Part shown: piece by piece, positions 26,820 through 41,570 of the stretch
Layout of the letters: each line of letters begins with the position of its first letter
How positions within the stretch are numbered: position 1 is the first letter of the stretch
From: Limnoperna fortunei
Lineage: Eukaryota; Mollusca; Bivalvia; Mytilida; Modiolidae
Direction of reading: 5' to 3'
Assembly: GCA_944474755.1 (NCBI GenBank)
Contig: OX104122.1
Coordinates: 4,737,223-4,801,222, forward strand
DNA length: 64,000 nt
Notes under the pieces: generated by a model
What the model saw: the letters and a program-made list of their open reading frames with translations, nothing else
Told to the model about the DNA's origin: nothing
The model's database searches: none
Position numbers and translations under genes: made by a program

Positions 26820-29600
26820 ATCATCGATTCAGACTGCATTTATTTTAATTCCATACTTTAAAAATTACAACGGAGATACATCTTTGGTCTTAATCATCAA
26901 TTCCGACTGCATTTATTTTAATTCCATACTTTAAACATTACAACGGAGATACGTCTTTAGTCTTAATCATCAATTCCGACTGCTTTTATTTTAATTCCAT
27001 ACTTTAAACATTACAACGAGATACGTCTTTAGTCTTAATCATCAATTCCGACTGCTGTTATTTTAATTCCATACTTTAAACATTACAACAGAGATACGGC
27101 TTTAGTCTTAATCATCAATTCCGACTTCATTTATTTTAATTCCATACTTTAAACATTACAACAGAGATACGTCTTTAGTCTTAATCATCAATTCCGACTG
27201 CATTTTTTTTAATTCCATGCTTTAAACATTACAACAGAGTTACGTCTTTAGTCTTAATTATCAATTCCGACTGCATTTATTTTAATTCCATACTTTAAAC
27301 ATTACAACAGAGATACGTCTTTAGTCTTAATCATCAATTCCGACTGCATTTATTTTAATTCCATACTTTAAACATTACAACAGAGATACGTCTTTAGTCT
27401 TAATCATCAATTCCGACTGCATTTATTTTAATTCCATACTTTAAACATTACAACGGAGATACGTCTTTAGTCTTAATCATCAATTCCGACTGCATTTATT
27501 TTAATTCCATACTTTAAACATTACAACAGAGATACGTCTTTAGTCTTAATCATCAATTCCGACTGCATTTATTTTAATTCCATACTTTAAACATTACAAC
27601 AGTGATACGTCTTTAGTCTTAATCATCAATTCCGACTGCTTTTATTTTAATTCCATACTTTAAACATTACAACAGAGATACGTCTTTAGTCTTAATCATC
27701 AATTCCGACTGCATTTATTTTAATTCCATACTTTAAACATTGCAACAGAGATACGTCTTTAGTCTTAATCATCAATTCCGACTGCATTTATTTTAATTCC
27801 ATACTTTAAACATTACAACAGAGATACGTCTTTAGTCTTAATCATCAATTCCGACTGCATTTATTTTAATTCCATACTTTAAACATTACAACAGAGATAC
27901 GTCTTTAGTCTTAATCATCAATTCCGACTGCATTTATTTTAATTCCATACTTTAAACATTACAACAGAGATACCTCTTTAGTCTTAATCATCAATTCCGA
28001 CTGCATTTATTTTAATTCCATACTTTAAACATTACAACAGAGATACGTCTTTAGTCTTAATCATCAATTCCGACTGCATTTATTTTAATTCCATACTATA
28101 AACATTACAACAGAGATACGTCTTTAGTCTTAATCATCATTTCCGACTGCTTTTATTTTAATTCCATACTTTAAACATTACAACAGAGATACGTCCTTAG
28201 TCTTAATCATCAATTCCGACTGCATTTATTTTAATTCCATACTTTAAACATTACAACAGAGATAAGTTTTTAGTCTTAATCATCAATTCCGACTGCATTT
28301 ATTTTAATTCCATACTTTAAACATTACAACAGAGATACGTCTTTAGTCTTAATCATCATTTCCGACTGCATTTATTTTAATTCCATACTTTAAACATTAC
28401 AACGGAGATACGTCTTTAGTCTTAATCATCGATTCAGACTGCATTTATTTTAATTCCATACTTTAAAAATTACAACGGAGATACATCTTTGGTCTTAATC
28501 ATCAATTCCGACTGCATTTATTTTAATTCCATACTTTAAACATTACAACGGAGATACGTCTTTAGTCTTAATCATCAATTCCGACTGCTTTTATTTTAAT
28601 TCCATACTTTAAACATTACAACGGAGATACGTCTTTAGTCTTAATCATCAATTCCGACTGCTTTTATTTTAATTCCATACTTTAAACATTACAACAGAGA
28701 TACGGCTTTAGTCTTAATCATCAATTCCGACTGCATTTATTTTAATTCCATACTTTAAACATTACAACAGAGATACGTCTTTAGTCTTAATCATCAATTC
28801 CGACTGCATTTTTTTTAATTCCATGCTTTAAACATTACAACAGAGTTACGTCTTTAGTCTTAATTATCAATTCCGACTGCATTTATTTTAATTCCATACT
28901 TTAAACATTACAACAGAGATACGTCTTTAGTCTTAATCATCAATTCCGACTGCATTTATTTTAATTCCATACTTTAAACATTACAACAGAGATACGTCTT
29001 TAGTCTTAATCATCAATTCCGACTGCATTTATTTTAATTCCATACTTTAAACATTACAACGGAGATACGTCTTTAGTCTTAATCATCAATTCCGACTGCA
29101 TTTATTTTAATTCCATACTTTAAACATTACAACAGAGATACGTCTTTAGTCTTAATCATCAATTCCGACTGCATTTATTTTAATTCCATACTTTAAACAT
29201 TACAACAGTGATACGTCTTTAGTCTTAATCATCAATTCCGACTGCTTTTATTTTAATTCCATACTTTAAACATTACAACAGAGATACGTCTTTAGTCTTA
29301 ATCATCAATTCCGACTGCATTTATTTTAATTCCATACTTTAAACATTGCAACAGAGATACGTCTTTAGTCTTAATCATCAATTCCGACTGCATTTATTTT
29401 AATTCCATACTTTAAACATTACAACAGAGATACGTCTTTAGTCTTAATCATCAATTCCGACTGCATTTATTTTAATTCCATACTTTAAACATTACAACAG
29501 AGATACGTCTTTAGTCTTAATCATCAATTCCGACTGCATTTATTTTAATTCCATACTTTAAACATTACAACAGAGATACGTCTTTAGTCTTAATCATCAA
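26820..29600. repeat. 1,606-bp duplication (22 monomers) with truncated second copy
   Basis: GATTCAGAC (26826 and 28431), TGCATTTTTTTT with CCATGC (27201 and 28807) and ACAGTGATACG (27599 and 29205) repeat at 1,605-1,606 bp. The one-base difference comes from a deletion at ACAACGAGATACG near 27016 in the left copy. The right copy stops near 29.6 kb, where a new TGCATTTTTTTT monomer starts the next unit in place of the expected ATACCTCTTTAG monomer. The break therefore marks a later 11-monomer (803-bp) duplication within this one. Confidence 0.82.
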
Positions 29601-32600
29601 TTCCGACTGCATTTTTTTTAATTCCATGCTTTAAACATTACAACAGAGTTACGTCTTTAGTCTTAATTATCAATTCCGACTGCATTTATTTTAATTCCAT
29701 ACTTTAAACATTACAACAGAGATACGTCTTTAGTCTTAATCATCAATTCCGACTGCATTTATTTTAATTCCATACTTTAAACATTACAACAGAGATACGT
29801 CTTTAGTCTTAATCATCAATTCCGACTGCATTTATTTTAATTCCATACTTTAAACATTACAACGGAGATACGTCTTTCGTCTTAATCATCAATTCCGACT
29901 GCATTTATTTTAATTCCATACTTTAAACATTACAACAGAGATACGTCTTTAGTCTTAATCATCAATTCCGACTGCATTTATTTTAATTCCATACTTTAAA
30001 CATTACAACAGTGATACGTCTTTAGTCTTAATCATCAATTCCGACTGCTTTTATTTTAATTCCATACTTTAAACATTACAACAGAGATACGTCTTTAGTC
30101 TTAATCATCAATTCCGACTGCATTTATTTTAATTCCATACTTTAAACATTGCAACAGATATACGTCTTTAGTCTTAATCATCAATTCCGACTGCATTTAT
30201 TTTAATTCCATACTTTAAACATTACAACAGAGATACGTCTTTAGTCTTAATCATCAATTCCGACTGCATTTATTTTAATTCCATACTTTAAACATTACAA
30301 CAGAGATACGTCTTTAGTCTTAATCATCAATTCCGACTGCATTTATTTTAATTCCATACTTTAAACATTACAACAGAGATACCTCTTTAGTCTTAATCAT
30401 CAATTCCGACTGCATTTATTTTAATTCCATACTTTAAACATTACAACAGAGATACGTCTTTAGTCTTAATCATCATTTCCGACTGCTTTTATTTTAATTC
30501 CATACTTTAAACATTACAACAGAGATACGTCCTTAGTCTTAATCATCAATTCCGACTGCATTTATTTTAATTCCATACTTTAAACATTACAACATAGATA
30601 AGTTTTTAGTCTTAATCATCAATTCCGACTGCATTTATTTTAATTCCATACTTTAAACATTACAACAGAGATACGTCTTTAGTCTTAATCATCATTTCCG
30701 ACTGCTTTTATTTTAATTCCATACTTTAAACATTACAACAGAGATACGTCCTTAGTCTTAATCATCAATTCCGACTGCATTTATTTTAATTCCATACTTT
30801 AAACATTACAACAGAGATAAGTTTTTAGTCTTAATCATCAATTCCGACTGCATTTATTTTAATTCCATACTTTAAACATTACAACAGAGATACGGCTTTA
30901 GTCTTAATCATCAATTCCGACTGCATTTATTTTAATTCCATACTTTAAACATTACAACAGAGATACGTCTTTAGTCTTAATCATCAATTCCGACTGCATT
31001 TTTTTTAATTCCATGCTTTAAACATTACAACAGAGTTACGTCTTTAGTCTTAATTATCAATTCCGACTGCATTTATTTTAATTCCATACTTTAAACATTA
31101 CAACAGAGATACGTCTTTAGTCTTAATCATCAATTCCGACTGCTTTTATTTTAATTCCATACTTTAAACATTACAACAGAGATACGTCTTTAGTCTTAAT
31201 CATCAATTCCGACTGCATTTATTTTAATTCCATACTTTAAACATTACAACGGAGATACGTCTTTAGTCTTAATCATCAATTCCGACTGCATTTATTTTAA
31301 TTCCATACTTTAAACATTACAACAGAGATACGTCTTTAGTCTTAATCATCAATTCCGACTGCATTTATTTTAATTCCATACTTTAAACATTACAACAGTG
31401 ATACGTCTTTAGTCTTAATCATCAATTCCGACTGCTTTTATTTTAATTCCATACTTTAAACATTACAACAGAGATACGTCTTTAGTCTTAATCATCAATT
31501 CCGACTGCATTTATTTTAATTCCATACTTTAAACATTGCAACAGAGATACGTCTTTAGTCTTAATCATCAATTCCGACTGCATTTATTTTAATTCCATAC
31601 TTTAAACATTACAACAGAGATACGTCTTTAGTCTTAATCATCAATTCCGACTGCATTTATTTTAATTCCATACTTTAAACATTACAACAGAGATACGTCT
31701 TTAGTCTTAATCATCAATTCCGACTGCATTTATTTTAATTCCATACTTTAAACATTACAACAGAGATACGTCTTTAGTCTTAATCATCAATTCCGACTGC
31801 ATTTTTTTTAATTCCATGCTTTAAACATTACAACAGAGTTACGTCTTTAGTCTTAATTATCAATTCCGACTGCATTTATTTTAATTCCATACTTTAAACA
31901 TTACAACAGAGATACGTCTTTAGTCTTAATCATCAATTCCGACTGCATTTATTTTAATTCCATACTTTAAACATTACAACAGAGATACGTCTTTAGTCTT
32001 AATCATCAATTCCGACTGCATTTATTTTAATTCCATACTTTAAACATTACAACGGAGATACGTCTTTAGTCTTAATCATCAATTCCGACTGCATTTATTT
32101 TAATTCCATACTTTAAACATTACAACAGAGATACGTCTTTAGTCTTAATCATCAATTCCGACTGCATTTATTTTAATTCCATACTTTAAACATTACAACA
32201 GTGATACGTCTTTAGTCTTAATCATCAATTCCGACTGCTTTTATTTTAATTCCATACTTTAAACATTACAACAGAGATACGTCTTTAGTCTTAATCATCA
32301 ATTCCGACTGCATTTATTTTAATTCCATACTTTAAACATTGCAACAGAGATACGTCTTTAGTCTTAATCATCAATTCCGACTGCATTTATTTTAATTCCA
32401 TACTTTAAACATTACAACAGAGATACGTCTTTAGTCTTAATCATCAATTCCGACTGCATTTATTTTAATTCCATACTTTAAACATTACAACAGAGATACG
32501 TCTTTAGTCTTAATCATCAATTCCGACTGCATTTATTTTAATTCCATACTTTAAACATTACAACAGAGATACCTCTTTAGTCTTAATCATCAATTCCGAC

Positions 32601-33080
32601 TGCATTTATTTTAATTCCATACTTTAAACATTACAACAGAGATACGTCTTTAGTCTTAATCATCATTTCCGACTGCTTTTATTTTAATTCCATACTTTAA
32701 ACATTACAACAGAGATACGTCCTTAGTCTTAATCATCAATTCCGGCTGCATTTATTTTAATTCCATACTTTAAACATTACAACATAGATAAGTTTTTAGT
32801 CTTAATCATCAATTCCGACTGCATTTATTTTAATTCCATACTTTAAACATTACAACAGAGATACGTCTTTAGTCTTAATCATCATTTCCGACTGCTTTTA
32901 TTTTAATTCCATACTTTAAACATTACAACAGAGATACGTCCTTAGTCTTAATCATCAATTCCGACTGCATTTATTTTAATTCCATACTTTAAACATTACA
33001 ACAGAGATAAGTTTTTAGTCTTAATCATCAATTCCGACTGCATTTATTTTAATTCCATACTTTAAACATTACAACAGAGA
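28807..33080. repeat. 2,190-bp higher-order unit (30 monomers = 11 + 19), two copies
   Basis: The monomer TGCATTTTTTTT...CCATGC, followed by GAGTTACG and TAATTATC, occurs at 28807, 29610, 30997 and 31800, spaced 803, 1,387 and 803 bp. ACAGTGATACG follows the same rhythm (29205, 30008, 31395, 32198). This gives two tandem 2,190-bp units, each an 11-monomer and a 19-monomer part. The ACATAGATAAGTTTTT monomer (near 30594 and 32784) confirms the pairing. The second copy diverges near 33.08 kb, where TACGTC replaces TACGGC. Inside each 19-monomer part, the ATTTCCGAC/CGTCCTTAG/AAGTTTTTAG trio is itself doubled. Confidence 0.87.
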
Positions 33081-34040
33081 TACGTCTTTAGTCTTAATCA
33101 TCAATTCTGACTGCATTTATTTTAATTCCATACTTTAAACATTACAACAGAGATACGTCTTTAGTCTTAATCATCAATTCCGACTGCATTTATTTTAATT
33201 CCATACTTTAAACATTACAACAGAGATACCTCTTTAGTCTTAATCATCAATTCCGACTGCATTTATTTTAATTCCATACTTTAAACATTATAACAGAGAT
33301 ACGTCTTTAGTCTTAATCATCAATTCCGACTGCATTTATTTTAATTCCATACTATAAACATTACAACAGAGATACGTCTTTAGTCTTAATCATCAATTCC
33401 GACTGCTTTTATTTTAATTCCACACTTTAAACATTACAACAGAGATACGTCTTTAGTCTTAATCATCAATTCCGACTGCATTTATTTTAATTCCATACTT
33501 TAAACATTACAACAGAGATACGTCTTTAGTCTTAATCATCAATTCCGACTGCTTTTATTTTAATTCCATACTTTAAACATTACAACAGAGATACGTCTTT
33601 AGTCTTAATCATCAATTCCGACTGCATTTATTTTAATTCCATACCTTAAACATTACAACAGAGATACGTCTTTAGTCTTAATCATCAATTCCGACTGCTT
33701 TAATTTTAATTCCATACTTTAAACATTACAACAGAGATACGTCTTTAGTCTTAATCATCAATTCCGACTGCATTTATTTTAATTCCATACTTTAAACATT
33801 ACAACAGAGATACGTCTTTAGTCTTAATCATCAATTCCGACTGCATTTATTTTAATTCCATACTTTAAACATTACAACAGAGATACGTCTTTAGTCTTAA
33901 TCATCAATTCCGACTGCATTTTTTTTAATTCCATACTTTAAACATTACAACAGAGATACGTCTTTAGTCTTAATCATCGATTCAGACTGCATTTATTTTA
34001 ATTCCATACTTTAAACATTACAACGGAGATACGTCTTTGG

Positions 34041-34111
34041 TCTTAATCATCAATTCCGACTGCATTTATTTTAATTCCATACTTTACATTACAACGGAGA
34101 TACGTCTTTAG
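34041..34111. repeat. 71-bp monomer (internal 2-bp deletion in the TTTAAA region)
   Basis: This copy reads ACTTTACATTACAAC where the consensus reads ACTTTAAACATTACAAC. Two bases are missing and the palindrome TTTAAA at monomer positions 43-48 is lost. No other copy in the window shows this deletion, so it is private and probably recent. Confidence 0.9.
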
Positions 34112-34862
34112 TCTTAATCATCAATTCCGACTGCTTTTATTTTAATTCCATACTTTAAACATTACAACGTAGATACGTCTTTAGTCTTAATCATCAATTC
34201 CGACTGCTTTTATTTTAATTCCATACTTTAAACATTACAACAGAGATACGTCTTTAGTCTTAATCATCAATTCCGACTGCATTTATTTTAATTCCATACT
34301 TTAAACATTACAACAGAGATACGTCTTTAGTCTTAATCATCAATTCCGACTGCATTTTTTTTAATTCCATACTTTAAACATTACAACAGAGTTACGTCTT
34401 TAGTCTTAATTATCAATTCCGACTGCATTTATTTTAATTCCATACTTTAAACATTACAACAGAGATACGTCTTTAGTCTTAATCATCAATTCCGACTGCA
34501 TTTATTTTAATTCCATACTTTAAACATTACAACAGAGATACGTCTTTAGTCTTAATCATCAATTCCGACTGCATTTATTTTAATTCCATACTTTAAACAT
34601 TACAACGGAGATACGTCTTTAGTCTTAATCATCAGTTCCGACTGCATTTATTTTAATTCCATACTTTAAACATTGCAACAGAGATACGTCTTTAGTCTTA
34701 ATCATCAATTCCGACTGCATTTATTTTAATTCCATACTTTAAACATTACAACAGAGATACCACTTTAGTCTTAATCATCAATTCCGACTGCATTTATTTT
34801 AATTCCATACTTTAAACATTACAACAGAGATACGTCTTTAGTCTTAATCATCAATTCCGACT

Positions 34863-35880
34863 GCATTTAATTTAATTCCATACTTTAAACATTACAACAG
34901 AGATACCTCTTTAGTCTTAATCATCAATTCCGACTGCATTTATTTTAATTCCATACTTTAAACATTACAACAGAGATACGTCTTTAGTCTTAATCATCAA
35001 TTCCGACTGCATTTATTTTAATTCCATACTATAAACATTACAACAGAGATACGTCTTTAGTCTTAATCATCAATTCCGACTGCTTTTATTTTAATTCCAT
35101 ACTTTAAACATTACAACAGAGATACGTCTTTAGTCTTAATCATCAATTCCGACTGCATTTATTTTAATTCCATACTTTAAACATTACAACAGAGATAAGT
35201 TTTTAGTCTTAATCATCAATTCCGACTGCATTTATTTTAATTCCATACTTTAAACATTACAACAGAGATACGTCTTTAGTCTTAATCATCAATTCCGACT
35301 GCATTTAATTTAATTCCATACTTTAAACATTACAACAGAGATACCTCTTTAGTCTTAATCATCAATTCCGACTGCATTTATTTTAATTCCATACTTTAAA
35401 CATTACAACAGAGATACGTCTTTAGTCTTAATCATCAATTCCGACTGCATTTATTTTAATTCCATACTATAAACATTACAACAGAGATACGTCTTTAGTC
35501 TTAATCATCAATTCCGACTGCTTTTATTTTAATTCCATACTTTAAACATTACAACAGAGATACGTCTTTAGTCTTAATCATCAATTCCGACTGCATTTAT
35601 TTTAATTCCATACTTTAAACATTACAACAGAGATAAGTTTTTAGTCTTAATCATCAATTCCGAATGCATTTATTTTAATTCCATACTTTAAACATTACAA
35701 CAGAGATACGTCTTTAGTCTTAATCATCAATTCCGACTGCATTTATTTTAATTCCATACTTTAAACATTACAACAGAGATACCTCTTTAGTCTTAATCAT
35801 CAATTCCGACTGCATTTATTTTAATTCCATACTTTAAACATTACAACAGAGATACGTCTTTAGTCTTAATCATCAATTCC
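34863..35880. repeat. 438-bp higher-order unit (6 monomers, two and a part copies)
   Basis: ATACCTCTTTAG occurs at 34903, 35341 and 35779, exactly 6 x 73 bp apart. The order within the unit is TGCATTTAATTT, ATACCTC, a consensus-like copy, ACTATAAAC, TGCTTTTATT, AAGTTTTTAG. The third copy keeps ATACCTC but has lost TGCATTTAATTT and ACTATAAAC, so it is partial. The same order occurs once, more degenerate, from 33226, which suggests that region was the source. Confidence 0.83.
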
Positions 35881-36949
35881 GACTGCATTTATTTTAATTC
35901 CATACTTTAAACATTACAACAGAGATACGTCTTTAGTCTTAATCATCAATTCCGACTGCATTTATTTTAATTCCATACTTTAAACATTACAACAGAGATA
36001 CGTCTTTAGTCTTAATCATCAATTCCGACTGCATTTATTTTAAGTCCATACTTTAAACATTACAACAGAGATACGTCTTTAGTCTTAATCATCAATTCCG
36101 ACTGCTTTTATTTTAATTCCATACTTTAAACATTACAACAGAGATACGTCTTTAGTCTTAATCATCAATTCCGACTGCATTTATTTTAATTCCATACTTT
36201 AAACATTACAACAGAGATAAGTCTTAAGTCTTAATCATCAATTCCGACTGCATTTATTTTAATTCCATACTTTAAACATTACAACAGAGATACGTCTTTA
36301 GTCTTAATCATCAATTCCGACTGCATTTATTTTAATTCCATACTTTAAAAATTGCAACAGAGATACGTCTTTAGTCTTAATCATCAATTCCGACTGCATT
36401 TATTTTAATTCCATACTTTAAACATTACAACAGAGATACGTCTTTAGTCTTAATCATCAATTCCGACTGCATTTATTTTAATTCCATACTTTAAACATTA
36501 CAACAGAGATACGTCTGTAGTCTTAATCATCAATTCCGACTGCATTTATTTTAATTCCATACTTTAAACATTACAACAGAGATACATCTTTAGTCTTATT
36601 CATCAATTCCGACTGCATTTATTTTAATTCCATACTTTAAACATTACAACAAAGATACGTCTTTAGTCTTAATCATCAATTCCGACTGCATTTATTTTAA
36701 TTCCACACTTTAAACATTACAACAGAGATACGTCTTTAGTCTTAATCATCAATTCCGACTGCTTTTATTTTAATTCCATACTTTAAACATTACAACAGAG
36801 ATACGTCTTTAGTCTTAATCATCAATTCCGACTGCTTTTGTTTTAATTCCATACTTTAAACATTACAACAGAGATACGTCTTTAGTCTTAATCATCAATT
36901 CCGACTGCTTTTATTTTAATTCCATACTTTAAACATTACAACAGAGATA

Positions 36950-39285
36950 CGTCTTTAGTCTTAATCATCAATTCCGACTGCATTTATTTTAATTCCATAC
37001 TATAAACATTACAACAGAGATACGTCTTTAGTCTTAATCATCAATTCCGACTGCTTTTATTTTAATTCCATACTTTAAACATTACAACAGAGATACGTCT
37101 TTAGTCTTAATCATCAATTCCGACTGCATTTATTTTAATTCCATACTTTAAACATTACAACAGAGATAAGTCTTTAGTCTTAATAATCAATTCCGACTGC
37201 ATTTATTTTAATTCCATACTTTAAACATTACAACAGAGATACGTCTTTAGTCTTAATCATCAATTCCGGCTGCATTTATTTTAATTCCATACTTTAAACA
37301 TTACAACAGAGATACGTCTTTAGTCTTAATCATCAATTCCGACTGCATTTATTTTAATTCCATACTTTAAACATTACAACAGATACGTCTTTAGTCTTAA
37401 TCATCAATTCCGACTGCTTTTGTTTTAATTCCATACTTTAAACATTACAACAGAGATACGTCTTTAGTCTTAATCATCAATTCCGACTGCTTTTATTTTA
37501 ATTCCATACTTTAAACATTACAACAGAGATACGTCTTTGGTCTTAATCATCAATTCCGACTGCATTTATTTTAATTCCATACTATAAACATTACAACAGA
37601 GATACGTCTTTAGTCTTAATCATCAATTCCGACTGCTTTTATTTTAATTCCATACTTTAAACATTACAACAGAGATACGTCTTTAGTCTTAATCATCAAT
37701 TCCGACTGCATTTATTTTAATTCCTCACTTTAAACATTACAACAGAGATAAGTCTTTAGTCTTAATCATCAATTCCGACTGCATTTATTTTAATTCCATA
37801 CTTTAAACATTACAACAGAGATACGTCTTTAGTCTTAATCATCAATTCCGGCTGCATTTATTTTAATTCCATACTTTAAACATTACAACAGAGATACGTC
37901 TTTAGTCTTAATCATCAATTCCGACTGCATTTATTTTAATTCCATACTTTAAACATTACAACAGAGATACGTCTTTAGTCTTTATCATCAATTCCGACTG
38001 CATTTATTTTAATTCCATACTTTAAACATTACAACAGAGATACGTCTTTAGTCTTAATCATCAATTCCGACTGTTTTTATTTTAATTCCATGCTTAAACA
38101 TTACAACAGAGATACGTCTTTAGTCTTAATCATCAATTCCGACTGCATTTATTTTAATTCCATACTATAAACATTACAACAGAGATACGTCTTTAGTCTT
38201 AATCATCAATTCCGACTGCTTTTATTTTAATTCCATACTTTAAACATTACAACAGAGATACGTCTTTAGTCTTAATCATCAATTCCGACTGCATTTATTT
38301 TAATTCCATACTTTAAACATTACAACAGAGATAAGTCTTTAGTCTTAATAATCAATTCCGACTGCATTTATTTTAATTCCATACTTTAAACATTACAACA
38401 GAGATACGTCTTTAGTCTTAATCATCAATTCCGGCTGCATTTATTTTAATTCCATACTTTAAACATTACAACAGAGATACGTCTTTAGTCTTAATCATCA
38501 ATTCCGACTGCATTTATTTTAATTCCATACTTTAAACATTACAACAGATACGTCTTTAGTCTTAATCATCAATTCCGACTGCTTTTGTTTTAATTCCATA
38601 CTTTAAACATTACAACAGAGATACGTCTTTAGTCTTAATCATCAATTCCGACTGCTTTTATTTTAATTCCATACTTTAAACATTACAACAGAGATACGTC
38701 TTTGGTCTTAATCATCAATTCCGACTGCATTTATTTTAATTCCATACTATAAACATTACAACAGAGATACGTCTTTAGTCTTAATCATCAATTCCGACTG
38801 CATTTATTTTAATTCCATACTTTAAACATTACAACAGAGATACGTCTTTAGTCTTAATCATCAATTCCGACTGCATTTATTTTAATTCCTCACTTTAAAC
38901 ATTACAACAGAGATAAGTCTTTAGTCTTAATCATCAATTCCGACTGCATTTATTTTAATTCCATACTTTAAACATTACAACAGAGATACGTCTTTAGTCT
39001 TAATCATCAATTCCGGCTGCATTTATTTTAATTCCATACTTTAAACATTACAACAGAGATACGTCTTTAGTCTTAATCATCAATTCCGACTGCATTTATT
39101 TTAATTCCATACTTTAAACATTACAACAGAGATACGTCTTTAGTCTTTATCATCAATTCCGACTGCATTTATTTTAATTCCATACTTTAAACATTACAAC
39201 AGAGATACGTCTTTAGTCTTAATCATCAATTCCGACTGTTTTTATTTTAATTCCATGCTTAAACATTAAACAGAGATACGTCTTT
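36950..39285. repeat. 1,165-bp tandem duplication (16 monomers less 3 bp, two copies)
   Basis: Markers match at exactly 1,165 bp: ACTATAAAC (37000 and 38165), ATAAGTCTTTAG with TAATAATC (37166 and 38331), TGCTTTTGTT (37415 and 38580), TTCCTCAC (near 37722 and 38887), CTTTATCATC, and TGTTTTTATT followed by CCATGCTTAAAC (38072 and 39237). The odd length comes from a 71-bp monomer and a 1-bp deletion (ATGCTTAAAC) that were copied with the unit. The second copy has a further 1-bp deletion (ACATTAAACAG near 39265). Copied indels show that the segment was duplicated as a block. Confidence 0.9.
37324..37394. repeat. 71-bp monomer (loss of GA in the CAGAGATACG segment)
   Basis: The copy reads ACAACAGATACG where the consensus reads ACAACAGAGATACG, a 2-bp loss within GAGA that fits replication slippage. 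An equivalent copy at 38489-38559 is its block-duplicated partner 1,165 bp downstream. The same deletion, with an added CTTAAG change, marks four monomers at 46-49 kb. Confidence 0.92.
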
Positions 39286-39559
39286 AGTCTTAATCATCAA
39301 TTCCGACTGCTTTTATTTTAATTCCATACTTTAAACATTACAACAGAGATACGTCTTTAGTCTTAATCATCAATTCCGACTGCTTTTATTTTAATTCCAT
39401 ACTTTAAACATTACAACAGAGATACGTCTTTAGTCTTAATCATCAATTCCGACTGCATTTATTTTAATTCCATACTTTAAACATTACAACAGAGATACGT
39501 CTTTAGTCTTAATCATCAATTCCGACTGCATTTATTTTAATTCCATACTTTAAACATTA

Positions 39560-41570
39560 CAACAGAGATACGTCTTTAGTCTTAATCATCAATTCCGACT
39601 GCTTTTATTTTAATTCCATACTTTAAACATTACAACAGAGATACGTCTTTAGTCTTAATCATCAATTCCGACTGCATTTATTTTAATTCCATACTTTAAA
39701 AATTGCAACAGAGATACGTCTTTAGTCTTAATCATCAATTCCGACTGCATTTATTTTAATTCCATACTTTAAAAATTGCAACAGAGATACGTCTTTAGTC
39801 TTAATCATCAATTCCGACTGCATTTATTTTAATTCCATACTTTAAACATTACAACAGAGATACGTCTTTAGTCTTAATCATCAATTCCTTCTGCATTTAT
39901 TTTAATTCCATACTTTAAACATTACAACAGAGATACGTCTGTAGTCTTAATCATCAATTCCGACTGCATTTATTTTAATTCCATACTTTAAACATTACAA
40001 CAGAGATACGTCTTTAGTCTTAATCATCAATTCCGACTGCATTTATTTTAATTCCATACGATAAACATTACAACAGAGATACGTCTTTAGTCTTAATCAT
40101 CAATTCCGACTGCTTTTATTTTAATTCCATACTTTAAACATTACAACAGAGATACGTCTTTAGTCTTAATCATCAATTCCGACTGCATTTATTTTAATTC
40201 CATACTTTAAACATTACAACAGAGATAAGTCTTTAGTCTTAATCATCAATTCCGACTGCATTTATTTTAATTCCATACTTTAAACATTACAACAGAGATA
40301 CGTCTTTAGTCTTAATCATCAATTCCGGCTGCATTTATTTTAATTCCATACTTTAAACATTACAACAGAGATACGTCTTTAGTCTTAATCATCAATTCCG
40401 ACTGCATTTATTTTAATTCCATACTTTAAACATTACAACAGAGATACGTCTTTAGTCTTTATCATCAATTCCGACTGCATTTATTTTAATTCCATACTTT
40501 AAACATTACAACAGAGATACGTCTTTAGTCTTAATCATCAATTCCGACTGTTTTTATTTTAATTCCATACTTTAAACATTACAACAGAGATACGTCTTTA
40601 GTCTTAATCATCAATTCCGACTGCTTTTATTTTAATTCCATACTTTAAACATTACAACAGAGATACGTCTTTAGTCTTAATCATCAATTCCGACTGCTTT
40701 TATTTTAATTCCATACTTTAAACATTACAACAGAGATACGTCTTTAGTCTTAATCATCAATTCCGACTGCATTTATTTTAATTCCATACTTTAAACATTA
40801 CAACAGAGATACGTCTTTAGTCTTAATCATCAATTCCGACTGCATTTATTTTAATTCCATACTTTAAACATTACAACAGAGATACGTCTTTAGTCTTAAT
40901 CATCAATTCCGACTGCATTTATTTTAATTCCATACTTTAAACATTACAACAGAGATACGTCTTTAGTCTTATTCATCAATTCCGACTGCATTTATTTTAA
41001 TTCCATACTTTAAACATTACAACAGAGATACGTCTTTAGTCTTAATCATCAATTCCGACTGCATTTATTTTAATTCCATACTTTAAACATTACAACAGAG
41101 ATACGTCTTTAGTCTTAATCATCAATTCCGACTGCATTTATTTTAATTCCATACTTTAAACATTACAACAGAGATACGTCTTTAGTCTTAATCATCAATT
41201 CCGACTGCTTTTATTTTAATTCCATACTTTAAACATTACAACAGAGATACGTCTTTAGTCTTAATCATCAATTCCGACTGCATTTATTTTAATTCCATAC
41301 TTTAAAAATTGCAACAGAGATACGTCTTTAGTCTTAATCATCAATTCCGACTGCATTTATTTTAATTCCATACTTTAAAAATTGCAACAGAGATACGTCT
41401 TTAGTCTTAATAATCAATTCCGACTGCATTTATTTTAATTCCATACTTTAAACATTACAACAGAGATACGTCTTTAGTCTTAATCATCAATTCCGACTGC
41501 ATTTATTTTAATTCCATACTTTAAACATTACAACAGAGATACGTATGTAGTCTTAATCATCAATTCCGAC
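39560..41570. repeat. Short 1,606-bp-spaced duplication (22 monomers)
   Basis: Two adjacent monomers with TTTAAAAATTGCAACAG occur at 39701/39774 and again at 41307/41380, both at exactly 22 x 73 bp. The G-containing GTCTGTAG/GTATGTAG monomer follows at about 39.94 and 41.54 kb. The match holds for only some 400 bp: the second copy continues into the ACATCTTTAGTCTTATTC series of the 36-kb block, while the first does not. This is a mosaic junction between two duplication histories. Confidence 0.7.
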
